Origin: a virus
Length of the DNA: 20,111 nucleotides
Strand: one strand, 5' to 3'
Virus record (IMG/VR): IMGVR_UViG_3300017779_000235
Location: 1-20,111 of that record
Every line of letters begins with the position of its first letter. Positions within the stretch are counted from its first letter, which is position 1. The position numbers and the translations under genes were made by a program. The notes under the pieces are model-generated. The model was not told the DNA's origin. It worked only from the letters and a program-made list of their open reading frames with translations, and ran no database searches. Positions 8,203 through 18,400 of this stretch are shown here, piece by piece.

Positions 8203-8594
8203 TGGCTATAGGATTCACAGATTTAAATGGTACTCAACGAATTCCAGATAAAGGATTGACAGTAAATAATCAACCAAATGTTTTAGTAGCAAAATTTGGA
8301 GACGGGTACGAACAAAGAGTAGAAAATGGAATAAATAGTTTAAATCAAGCCTTGAATGTAAACTTCCAAGATAGAGAAAAAGCAGAGGCAGATGCAATAA
8401 CTTCTTTTTTCGAAAGTAAAGCAGGAGTTGAGTCTTTTGAGCTTACTATTCCTTATGGAGGAGATGGAACACCTGGTACAGAAAGTACTACAGAAAGAAT
8501 AATTAAAGTCGTTTGTGGAAGCTGGTCTACAGTTTATTCGTATGATGATTTTTATACTGTAAACGCAAGTTTTAGAAGAGTGTATGAGGCCTAA
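8202..8594 (+). CDS. Minor tail protein M-like (tail tip)
   Basis: Small tail tip protein of the lambda gpM family (Phage_min_tail), thought to sit where the tube meets the tip. The 130 residues compare with 109 for lambda gpM. Residues 29-39 (VAKFGDGYEQR) are the family hallmark, followed by N-G-I-N, a strand-helix segment around A-D-A-I-T-S-F-F-E-S-K-A-G-V-E-S-F, and a closing W-S-T-V-Y, then FRRVYEA. The start overlaps the tape measure stop (TAATG) with GGAG at 8191-8194. Its place between the tape measure and L genes matches lambda order H-M-L. Confidence 0.9.
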   Translation: MAIGFTDLNGTQRIPDKGLTVNNQPNVLVAKFGDGYEQRVENGINSLNQALNVNFQDREKAEADAITSFFESKAGVESFELTIPYGGDGTPGTESTTERIIKVVCGSWSTVYSYDDFYTVNASFRRVYEA

Positions 8595-8596
8595 GT

Positions 8597-11062
8597 ATGG
8601 AAAATCATGATAATGCCATACTAAATACTCAAAAATTAGCTGTAAAAAAGCTTATTATATTATTTGAGATACGTTTAAGAAATGGAGTAAAGTATTTTTT
8701 AACTCCTTACAATGATACGGATTCAACTAATATTACTATAGGAGATAGAGTATATAGAGCGATTCCTATGCAAATGGAAGATCTTTCTTTCGAAGTTCAA
8801 TCTTCTCCTCCCAGACCTATTTTAAGTATTTCTAATGTAGTAGACTTTGCAGATGAGTCAACTACAGGAACAGATTTTTACTCAGACATTATTAATGCAA
8901 AATTAGTTAGGCGAACAGTGTTTAGTAGGCATATAGAAAAATTCAATAGTGATGGCACAGAAGCAACAGATTTTAATATAGAAAATACTTTAATTCAGTT
9001 ACCAAAACAAGCTTTTGTAATTGATAGAGTTGCAAATAAAACTCCCATTGTAATTTCTTTAGAGTTAAGTAGTGCTTTTGATTTAGATAAGGTTAAACTG
9101 CCTGGTAGAGTTATTTCAGGAGGATTCTGTCCTTTCGTCTATAAAGGCGCGTCTTCATATTTAGCTCCAGAAGATAAACTAAATGGTTGTACTTGGAATT
9201 CCAAACAGTATGTAACTACCAATGAAAATAAATACGGAACAGGAGTAGCGACTTCTGTTCCTGTTTACATGAATATTCAAGATGAGTATATTGTTCAAGA
9301 AGGAGATCATTTTACAGAAATTCAAGAAGGCATAGACGGAGAGCCTTTAATAGAAGTAACAGAAGGAGCTTATGAAGAACAAGATATACTAAAAAATAGA
9401 TACTACAAAACAGAAGCATTAAATTTACAGTGTATAAAAGCGAATGCTGTTATAGAAACAGTTACTGGATATGACTATTGGCAAGCTTTAACAGATATTC
9501 TTTCTAGTGAAGGCATAAATTTTTTACATTTTCCTTCTGATAACTCCGCTTTTTGGAGGCGTGTTAGAGTTTGGTCATACTATGACTCGTCAAAAGATTT
9601 TAAAGCTTATACCGATAAAAATAGAAATGAGTATGCGTATCTTTTGCCTTTTCCAAAAACAACAGTACTTGCCACAGAAACTTTCGGAACTACTACTGTA
9701 ACTTTAGATAATGGGGATGGAACTACCACCACATTAAGACAAGCAGATATAAGTTCTTTTATAACAGATGAATCTATAATAGGGACTCTTAGTATAGAAG
9801 ATGAAAATAATGCAGGCTTGAGAAGAATATTAAATAATTCTGTATATACATCTAATTTAGCGGGAGGTTTATCCAGAACAGATGAGTATTTACTAACTAT
9901 AAATAGAAATGGGGGGAACTTAGAAGTTTTAGTTTTTACTCTATCAACTACTTCTACTATAAAAGCTAATTCTTTACTTTTTGAAGGCGTAAATAGAAAT
10001 GCTTACGATGCTATATTAGATAACGAAGGCTTGTGGCAGATATCTAAAATTACTCAGGAAGCGGAAAAACACTTTACTATACCACAAGCAAATAGTATCT
10101 GGAAAGTAGGAGATGTTTGTGCAAAAGCTTTAACTTCTTGTGCTTTAAGATTTCAAGCTACTACTCATCAATATGATACTGACTCTCTGCCCAATGTTAG
10201 GAGAGAAAAGTATGAAGCAGTAGCAGGAATTAGTGAAGTACCGATAGGTGAGTTTACTGACCCTTCAACTATACCTTTCCTTTCTGCAAGTGTTGGGGGC
10301 TCCTCGGGAGATAGATATCTAGAGTTATCTGAAAATGACTGGCTAAATATTCCAGATAGAACTGGATATGTTATAGCTTATTTTCCAAACGTAAATGATC
10401 CTACTCTTTTTAGACTAAAAAATGAAGACCCTACTTTTGGTATGGACAGCGAGCTTTCTGTAAACCGTTACGTTCCTATATATAATATATCTAGTAACTC
10501 TGGAGATATAAGATTAAAAAATACTGTATCCTTTACTCATGCTAATTTAATACTACGCGACTTTTTTGGTTCAAAGCTAGATGACAGTCCATTAGTTTCT
10601 CCTTTGACAGGAATAGGTGCAGATCCCACTGATAATTATAAGCTGGAGCCAGTTTTACTAGCGTATGATAAAGGAGCTAATACTGTACCACAAACCGAAA
10701 CTCGCGTTAGATTTTACAGAATACCTGATATTGTATTATCAGTATTAGAACCTACTTTTAATTACCCTTCCCCAGAAACTATAATAACCGAAGGAGAGCA
10801 AATAGAAATAAGATCAGGCGTAGCCAATACCTTATCTTATATCTTGAATAATGATGTAAAAGATATTACTGATACTACCGTTGTAGCAACCGCTGGTACA
10901 GAGTATGCTAGAGTAGATGGAGATCCAACTGCTGAGTTTTTCTTAGATTTTGCTACTCCTAATAACGGTAGAACAGGAAGAAGCCTATACATAGCTACTG
11001 ATAGAACCTCTAGTAACCCTTTACCTTTCGGTGGGTTTCCAGGAACACGAAGGTATAATTAA
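8597..11062 (+). CDS. Minor tail protein L-like, with two large insertions
   Basis: Tail tip protein of the lambda gpL family, whose C-terminal domain binds an iron-sulfur cluster through four cysteines. Lambda gpL has 232 residues; this one has 821. Residues 1-175 follow the family: two strands around LFEIRLRNGVKYFLTP, then YRAIPMQMEDLSFEVQSS, PPRPILSISNV and a K-L-V-R-R block. Cysteines C178 (FCPFVYKG) and C198 (NGCTW) form the first pair. C508 and C515 (GDVCAKALTSCALRF) form the second, some 310 residues later. The family's closing motif LPFGGFPG comes only at 809-816, about 290 residues after the second pair. Two insertions (about 200-503 and 520-805) thus split the module; both are threonine- and asparagine-rich and look like beta-structure. 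C279 is an extra cysteine. GAGG at 8586-8589 supports the start. A fusion with an unknown partner is less likely, because family motifs flank both insertions. Confidence 0.8.
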   Translation: MENHDNAILNTQKLAVKKLIILFEIRLRNGVKYFLTPYNDTDSTNITIGDRVYRAIPMQMEDLSFEVQSSPPRPILSISNVVDFADESTTGTDFYSDIINAKLVRRTVFSRHIEKFNSDGTEATDFNIENTLIQLPKQAFVIDRVANKTPIVISLELSSAFDLDKVKLPGRVISGGFCPFVYKGASSYLAPEDKLNGCTWNSKQYVTTNENKYGTGVATSVPVYMNIQDEYIVQEGDHFTEIQEGIDGEPLIEVTEGAYEEQDILKNRYYKTEALNLQCIKANAVIETVTGYDYWQALTDILSSEGINFLHFPSDNSAFWRRVRVWSYYDSSKDFKAYTDKNRNEYAYLLPFPKTTVLATETFGTTTVTLDNGDGTTTTLRQADISSFITDESIIGTLSIEDENNAGLRRILNNSVYTSNLAGGLSRTDEYLLTINRNGGNLEVLVFTLSTTSTIKANSLLFEGVNRNAYDAILDNEGLWQISKITQEAEKHFTIPQANSIWKVGDVCAKALTSCALRFQATTHQYDTDSLPNVRREKYEAVAGISEVPIGEFTDPSTIPFLSASVGGSSGDRYLELSENDWLNIPDRTGYVIAYFPNVNDPTLFRLKNEDPTFGMDSELSVNRYVPIYNISSNSGDIRLKNTVSFTHANLILRDFFGSKLDDSPLVSPLTGIGADPTDNYKLEPVLLAYDKGANTVPQTETRVRFYRIPDIVLSVLEPTFNYPSPETIITEGEQIEIRSGVANTLSYILNNDVKDITDTTVVATAGTEYARVDGDPTAEFFLDFATPNNGRTGRSLYIATDRTSSNPLPFGGFPGTRRYN

Positions 11063-11751
11063 TGGAAGAAGAAATACTAGAATACTTAGAGTCAAAATAC
11101 CCTGAAGAAGGGTGTGGAATAATATTAAATAAAAAAGGAAAGCTGGTATGGATTCCTTGCGAAAATGTAGCAGAAGATCCTATTTCAACTTTTAAGATTA
11201 ATCCAAAAGACTATGTAAAAGCTTCTATAACAGGAGATATATACGCAATAGTACATAGTCATGTAAACGGTAAATGTAGAGCTAGTGAGTTTGATAAAAG
11301 TCAAAGTGATCATCTACAAGTACCGTACCACATTTATACTATACCAGAAAGAGAAAAATGTGTGTATACACCAGAGTATAAAAATATTCAGCTACTAGGT
11401 AGAGTATATGAATTCGGAAAAACAGATTGCTGGACTTTAGTACGAGACTACTACTTAGAAAACTTTAAAATAGTACTACCTATGTTAGAATTTGAAGCAA
11501 AGTTTTACGATAAAGGAATTAACTATTTTGAAGATTTAATTGAGCCTTGGGGAGGCGTAGAAGTTTCTACCCCTAAAAAAGGGGATATAATATATTTTCA
11601 AATAGCAAATGAGATTCCAAATCATTGCGGGGTTTTTCTAGACAATGACACATTTATACATCATCAATCAGGAAGACTATCCTGCAGAGACTTTTTACCT
11701 AAATGGCAAAAGTACATTAAGAGTTATATAAGATGCAAAAAGTTTATTTAA
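11062..11751 (+). CDS. Tail tip K-like protein: JAB/MPN plus NlpC/P60 hydrolase domains
   Basis: Two-domain tail protein of the lambda gpK type, needed for tip assembly and presumed to cut peptidoglycan or tail components. The N-terminal JAB/MPN domain has a complete JAMM metal site: glutamate at 15 or 16 (P-E-E-G-C-G), H65-S-H67, then seven residues to S75 and two to D78. The C-terminal NlpC/P60 domain has the catalytic cysteine C123 in GKTDCWTLVRDYY, histidine H188 in N-H-C-G-V-F, and H200 or H201 as the likely third residue. Length (229) is close to lambda gpK. All catalytic positions look intact. There is no signal peptide, as expected for a virion protein. The start overlaps the L stop (TAATG), with AAGG at 11050-11053, and its end overlaps the next gene by 19 bases. 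Confidence 0.92.
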   Translation: MEEEILEYLESKYPEEGCGIILNKKGKLVWIPCENVAEDPISTFKINPKDYVKASITGDIYAIVHSHVNGKCRASEFDKSQSDHLQVPYHIYTIPEREKCVYTPEYKNIQLLGRVYEFGKTDCWTLVRDYYLENFKIVLPMLEFEAKFYDKGINYFEDLIEPWGGVEVSTPKKGDIIYFQIANEIPNHCGVFLDNDTFIHHQSGRLSCRDFLPKWQKYIKSYIRCKKFI

Positions 11752-12461
11752 ACGGACCAATCTCTAAATTTGGAAAAGAATGGAATACATCAGTATCCAA
11801 TGTTGGAGAAGTATTTAAGCTTATATCTTGTCAGTCCCCTGGATTTGACGAGTATATAGTTAATATGCTTCAAAGCAAGACGAATAGTTTGGAAGTCGTA
11901 AAAGGGTCGGAACTTTTAGTAGATGCAGAAGATGTATTTCTTCCTATAGAGGAAGATGATTTAATTATAACTGAAATTCCTTATGGTGCAGGCGATAACC
12001 CTCTTGAAACTATTCTTATTGGTATAACTCTTTTTGTTGCACCTTATGCATATGCTGCTTATACCACCGCTGCTGTTGCTGGAACGGCAGGCATGCTGGG
12101 CGCTTCAATTTCAGCAGGCTTTGGAGCAGCATTTACTGGAACATTTGCTATTGGAGGGATGGGTGCTATACTTAGTAGTATTGGCCTAAGCTTGATGATA
12201 AATAGTGTAATAAGCTTATTTACTTCTGGTCCGGAAACTGATGCAATAAGTGGCGATATGGAAGCAGAAAAAGCAAAAATGTTTGCAGGTCCCGAAACAG
12301 TATCTAAACAAGGTATTCCTGTTCCCGTTCTATATGGAGAACTAGCAGTTGGTGGCGCAAACATAAATGGAGGATTTCACGTACTTCCTGCAGAAGAAAT
12401 AGTATTCGAACAACATTTCAAGGACAGTCTAGGAGCTAGCCTTACCAATAATGGTGGGTAA
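11733..12461 (+). CDS. Tail assembly protein I-like
   Basis: Homologue of lambda gpI, required for tail tip assembly and acting with J; its molecular role is poorly known and it may not stay in the virion. The 242 residues (223 in lambda) show the usual three parts: a ubiquitin-like N-terminal region (about 1-82, with VYLNGPISKFG and an E-V-F-K-L-I strand), a long glycine/alanine-rich hydrophobic stretch (92-165) that could insert into or cross a membrane, and a C-terminal block QGIPVPVLYGELAVGGANIN (193-212), the family hallmark. The ATG lies inside the K gene, overlapping it by 19 bases, with only a weak ribosome binding site, so translation is probably coupled to K. Confidence 0.88.
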   Translation: MQKVYLNGPISKFGKEWNTSVSNVGEVFKLISCQSPGFDEYIVNMLQSKTNSLEVVKGSELLVDAEDVFLPIEEDDLIITEIPYGAGDNPLETILIGITLFVAPYAYAAYTTAAVAGTAGMLGASISAGFGAAFTGTFAIGGMGAILSSIGLSLMINSVISLFTSGPETDAISGDMEAEKAKMFAGPETVSKQGIPVPVLYGELAVGGANINGGFHVLPAEEIVFEQHFKDSLGASLTNNGG

Positions 12462-12475
12462 AGAGGAATTATTAA

Positions 12476-15400
12476 ATGAGTAGAGTAATTAATCAAAAAG
12501 GTGTGGTATTTGATGCACTATCTGTGGGCCCAATCGAGGGTTTGGTAGAGGGTGCAAAATCTATTTATTTAGATAATACTCCTTTAACAAGTAGAGACTA
12601 TACTAATGCAGTAGGTATTCCTACTGTGATTGAGACTACAGCTAAATGTGAGCGAGGCTCTAATCAAGTGAAAGTTCCTATAGTTGCAGTAAGAGAGTTA
12701 ATAGATACAGAAACAAAATTAACAATAAGTGACCCCGCTACAGAAACAATAGGAGATATCCTAACGCCTAAGCTACGATATTTATGGATAGAAAAAGCAG
12801 GTAAAGACTACCCCGGCTTTGCAATGGCTAGTAATGGTTTTGAAATTGGATTTACAGGCGATGGTTCAGGAGGTTTTTATAAGGGATATGACTTTCATAA
12901 AGATGTAGTATATCGTAGATATTCTGCGCATAACAAGATAGAAGCAGAAACTACAAAATGGATGGAAACTCCTATTCGTGGTGAGGATGGATGGGCTCAC
13001 GAAAGCGATCGAAACGATTTATTTTTTACAGCTACAATAGATGGAATAGAAAACTATAGAACTTATTTGGTAGGTAGAAGTGTAGACCCTCATTATACAA
13101 GAAGACGAGATGATTCTAGTTATGAGAATCCTGCTAAATATTTTGAAAATAAAGCAGACTGGGCATCTCATTGGTCAATGGTTAAAGCTAATCATTGGAA
13201 AGACTCTAATAAGTACTACCAAACTTGGCATTATTTTGCGAACCCTATTGTTGAATGGCCTTTTGAAAAAGCTTACCGCCGCGGACTTCAGTATGACAAC
13301 CCTGCAAAGGGTTCTACTTCCTGGGATTCTTATAAATGGATTACTCATCAGGTAACTGGCTGGCATGGTGCAACTTTAAGATGGGATGTTTTAGCGGAAA
13401 TAACTAATATTATACCAGATCCCGCTGATCCTACTAATCAAGCAATTGTAACTATATTACCAAAAGATCCTAGCCTACATCAAGTATACGCTACTAGTAC
13501 AAATCTAAAAGCAAAAATAGTTACCTCAAAAGTAGTGCAAAATACTGCGACTAACTTCAAAGGAGACTGGGATATTAGACATGGCTTATTAGATCAATCT
13601 TCTATGGATCTAGATAACTTTGAAAATCCTTCAACTAATCTAGTTGTAGGCCCTGGACAAGCATTATATTGGCACACTACTGGAGGGGGCAAATCTAGTT
13701 CGAGTTTCTATGGCGCTGTTGGAAATAGTGGAACTAGTATGGGTCTAACTGACGTACAAGTAAAAGAAGTAGATACTGTAAAGTTGACAATAGTATTGCC
13801 AAATGGTTTATTTTTTGCTAATGATAAAGCTGAAACAAAAAAAGCTGTTGCAGAGTTCGCGATATATGTACACACTCGAACCGGTAGACCTGGATCAGAT
13901 TATCAACCTAATTTAGTTGTAGGGCGTTTAGACAATACGATCTCATATAGAATTACTCCTAATCATTGGAAGGGTGGAGGAAGTAGAAATAGTGCTGATA
14001 CACGTTTGATGGATAAAACCGACGGTAGCAACTATTATCTCGAGCTAGATAAAAAGTATGATAGTTCAGTAATGGAGTCTAAATATGGAGTTATTATAGC
14101 AAAAACTAAAGGCACTTTTGCAAAAGAGTTTGAAATTGATCTAACACCTTATAGACCCTTTACCGATTTTTTAATAGAGGTTAGAAGAATAACTCCTGAC
14201 CAACACCCTGATTATAATACTCATAAAAAAGATGCTAGTAATATTGAGGGTGCGACTAATCCCACACAAAAAACTAGGTTTGAAGGAACAGCAATTCTAA
14301 GCACAATAGAATCTCAGATTCACGATAAATTTACATATCCTTTGACCGCATATGCAGGACTATCTTTTTCAGGTGCGGAATTTGAAAGAATTCCACAAAG
14401 AACGTATCATTTACGAGGTTTAAAAGTAAAAGTTCCTTCTAACTACACCACAAGAGAAGAGGATTTAGCTAGAGGAGGTCAAGGAGTTGCTTCTTACAGC
14501 AGAACAATAGAAAGAGACGCACATAATCCAAAAGAAGCATACCCAAGCTATTCGGTAGCTTCTACGAATATTCTTAGATTTACTACAGATGTAACGGGTC
14601 CGATACGCAGAGGAACCTGGAGCACCTCTATTGGCGACACAGTTGCAAATACAGGAATTGATATTTATCAATGCGGGGCTTCCAATCATTCAGGGATGCC
14701 TAACCTAGAGTCTACAAATGGACAACTGCCGTACATTAAGCTAATTCAATCGGTAGACAGACATACTATTACTGCTGGACCAACCCACTCTCAACATTTA
14801 CTACTAAGAGTTGCTAGAATAATAAAAGGTAATGTAATAGAGATAGACGATATAGAAAGTATTTCTGTAACAGGAACTACTAATAATAGAACCATAACAA
14901 TTGATTTTAATGATAACCCAGACGTTACAATAAATCCATTTACTAACCAAAAAGATATTATAGACGGAATAGAAACAGATTATTGGGAAATAAAAAAGCT
15001 AGGAACACAGGGAGACTTTGACGATAATGCAATATTTATAGAAGGAGAAAATAGATACGACATAGAAATAACATTTAAACATAATTTATTCAATCTTCCT
15101 TATGCTCCTTGGGATGGGTCTCTTAGAGGTGATGATAATTTTCCTCGTAGCCATCCTAACTATAAAAAAGTATACACAAATAATCCAGCATGGATATACT
15201 ATGATATACTTACAAATAAAGAAATAGGATTAGGACAATGGATAAGTGAAAGTGATGTAGATAAGTTTGAGCTTTATCAAATTGCACGATATTGTGATGA
15301 GCTAGTGCCAGACGGTCAAGGAGGTTTAGAAGCTAGGTTTACTCTTAATACTTATATAACTAAAGCAACTGAAGCATTTAAATTATTAAAAGATTTATGT

Positions 15401-18400
15401 TCTGCTTTTAGAGCTATGGCTATGTATAGTAATGGATTAATTACTGCTGTACAAGACCGACCAAAAAATCCTGTATTTCTATTCACACAAGCTAATGTTA
15501 TAAATGGAGCATTTACATATGAGTATACAGGAACACGAGCTAGGGCTAACTCCGTTTTAGTAACTTGGAATGATCCTGCCCAAAAATTCGCTCAAGATGT
15601 TGTAGCTATAGATGATAATGAGGCTATTCTACAAATAGGTAGAGTTATACCTAAGGAAGTTCTTGCCTATGGATGTACTTCTAAAGGTCAGGCTATGAGA
15701 TTAGGAAGGTATCATTTACTCTCTGAAAAACTTGAAAATGAAGTAATTACTTTTGAAACTGGAGTTAATGCTTCTCATTTACAAATTGGTGACATAATTA
15801 AAGTACAAGATCAACAAGCCGGTGCTAAAGTTAAAAATGCAGGCAGGCTTAAATTTTCAAACGGATGGAGACAATTTCAATTAGATAGAGACGTTGATTT
15901 ATCCACTGTAGTAGAAGGAGATGATAAGTGGAAGTTTCATATTCAGGTTCCTACAAGAGGTATATTTTTACAGCAAGACAAAGCAGTAATTAATGGAAAA
16001 ACTCTTAAAAGAGGTGACTTAATAGTTGAAAATAAAGACGGTATAGCAATAGAAGACTTACCCGGATCTATAAACCCTAATACATTTGAACAAAAAGAAA
16101 CATATGAAAGTATTGATATTTACAATTTAGTAGATGATGCAGGAAATATGTTATCTACTCAACTTGCAAATTATGCAAAAGTAGATACTTTTGATATTGA
16201 TGTTCAACATTCTTATACACAAAAAGGTCCTCAATATATTCAAACAGTAGAACCTAGAGAAGATAAACATGATAAAAATATTGACTTAACTGAATGTATA
16301 TGGACAATAACAAAAGAAGCTGGAAACGTATATAATGAAACTGCTTGCAAAGAGTATAAACTAATTAGTATCTCACACAATGAAGGAGGTATGGTTACTA
16401 TTGGGGCAGCACTATATAAAGAAGAAAAATTTGATGAAATAGAAGCAACTATAAGCTCCTATCAAGATCCAATTAGAGCGTATAACTCTTCTGGCTATGT
16501 TGTTAGAGAGTTAGGTAAAATTAGTGGAGCAGGTACTTCAGGAGGGAGTAATTTTGATCAAGCATCCGTTAATATTCCTATACCCAATATACAAAGCATT
16601 ACTGCAGAGCCCGCAGATGATCTAAACTCTATTATAATTTCATGGTCTCCAAATTCAGCTCAAAGACTAAACGAGGTAGGTGATATTGTTGGAGGTAGCA
16701 CGTCTAATATAAATGGGTATAGAATAAGACATAATTTTACTCCAAATTCTGCAAATGCGGATGCAAATGGATATGTATATGAAGAAGTGGTTGGCGGCGC
16801 TGTCAATACTTTTACTCTTTCAGTTCCTGGAGGCTATGAAGAAGGTACGTACACAATAAATATTCAAGCATATTATCAAGTTCCAGGAGAAGATAAAATT
16901 TTCGGGGCTAGTCTTAATACTCAAAAAGTATTAAAAGATCTAACTAAACAGTTAGGAAGGGGATTAGTTCCTTCAGGAGGAAATCTGGACTCGCCAACCG
17001 ATTTTAATACTGGGTCTGGTATTTTTAAAATTATAACGGATAATACTTATGAGTACACTCATCCAAACGGAGACGTATATAAATCTGGTGCACCGGCCAC
17101 GACTTTAGAAACTACCGAGAGTTTTTCTTCTATGAGTAACAGCACGAGTGCGTATCTGTATTTCGATAAAGCAGGATCCGAACTAGCAACTCCCCATCCT
17201 TTGAAAGCTCTCACAGAAACAACAGATGTAGAAGCAACACTTAAAAATTCGGGGGGTCCTATGAATTTTACCTATTTAATGCCTGTAGGATCTTCTACAA
17301 GAGGTTTAGCTACTTTAACTAACCTAACTGGTACTGGAAAAATACAAAACTCCCCCGGAAGCAGTAGTGCTCACGAAATAAAAAATAATACAGGAAGTAT
17401 AAAAAAAGGAATGATAGTCACAGGATCAGGGATAGTAGGTACAGTTACTCTAGTAAAAGATTCTACTAATGTATCTCCTGGTGTGCAACTAATAGAATTA
17501 AGTAGTGCTCAAAATTTAAGTAATGATACTGTTTTAACTTTTACGGGTACTGCTAAATTTTCAGCAGCAATAGACTCAGATATTGTAACAGGAACTAATA
17601 CTAAATTTACTGAAGATTTTTCAGCTGGAGACATGATAAAGCTTACAGAAAGTCTGGCTATAACTTCAACAGGGTCTTTAAGTGAGTATGGAACTGTTCA
17701 AACTGTATTAAGTAATACCAAATTGAGACTAGAAGATAAAATTTCTAGAGATTATGGCATTTCTTCAGGGTCTGAAGGGTTGAGCTATAATACGCCTCAA
17801 AAGCAACAAACAATTGATTGGAGAAATATATATGATCCCCAGGATTCAGGCGCAGATCTAATTGACTTTAATACTCTTATTTTTATAACTGGAGTTTCTC
17901 CTACAAGTAACAATAGAGCCTCAATTGTTAGTATAACTAAAGCTAATCCTGCAGTTATTACTTTTAGTAGTGTAGCTGGACAAAGTATGAACTTTAGTAG
18001 TTATAGATCTGATACCTTATTACCTTTTTACTTTTTTGCAGTAGAAGGAATGACAGATCTTAATTCAGATATGGTTTGGCTACACCCTACAGGATCTAAT
18101 ACAGCTGAAATTTACACCTCAAACATTAAACATAACGATAATAGATTAGACTCAAGCAGTTTTGCAACACATACGGGAAATACTGGAATAGCGCATGCTT
18201 ACGTATACTCTGCATACATTGACCTTAATGTTTTATTTGGGACCTATGGAGCTCACGTGGCTCAAATTACAGACTTTGGTACTACTAGACTGGGTACATA
18301 CCAAGCCGAACTAAACCCTGGTCCTCAGTACAAAGAACAACAAATTCCTCCACTTGGCCACCCAAGTGGAGGAGTATATGATGTGGGCAATAGCTATGGA

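Noticed and set aside
13110-13366. Short alternative frames inside the J gene
   Set aside because: They overlap the tryptophan-rich repeat, whose unusual codon content keeps other frames open; no start signal or motif supports them.
13784-13812. TTGACA with a 17-base spacer to TTTATT inside J
   Set aside because: The -10 lacks the key second-position A, it lies within a coding region, and no gene starts nearby.
17758-17774. CTTCAG-GGT-CTGAAG small inverted repeat in J
   Set aside because: Arms are only six bases, within chance, with no T-run or conserved context.
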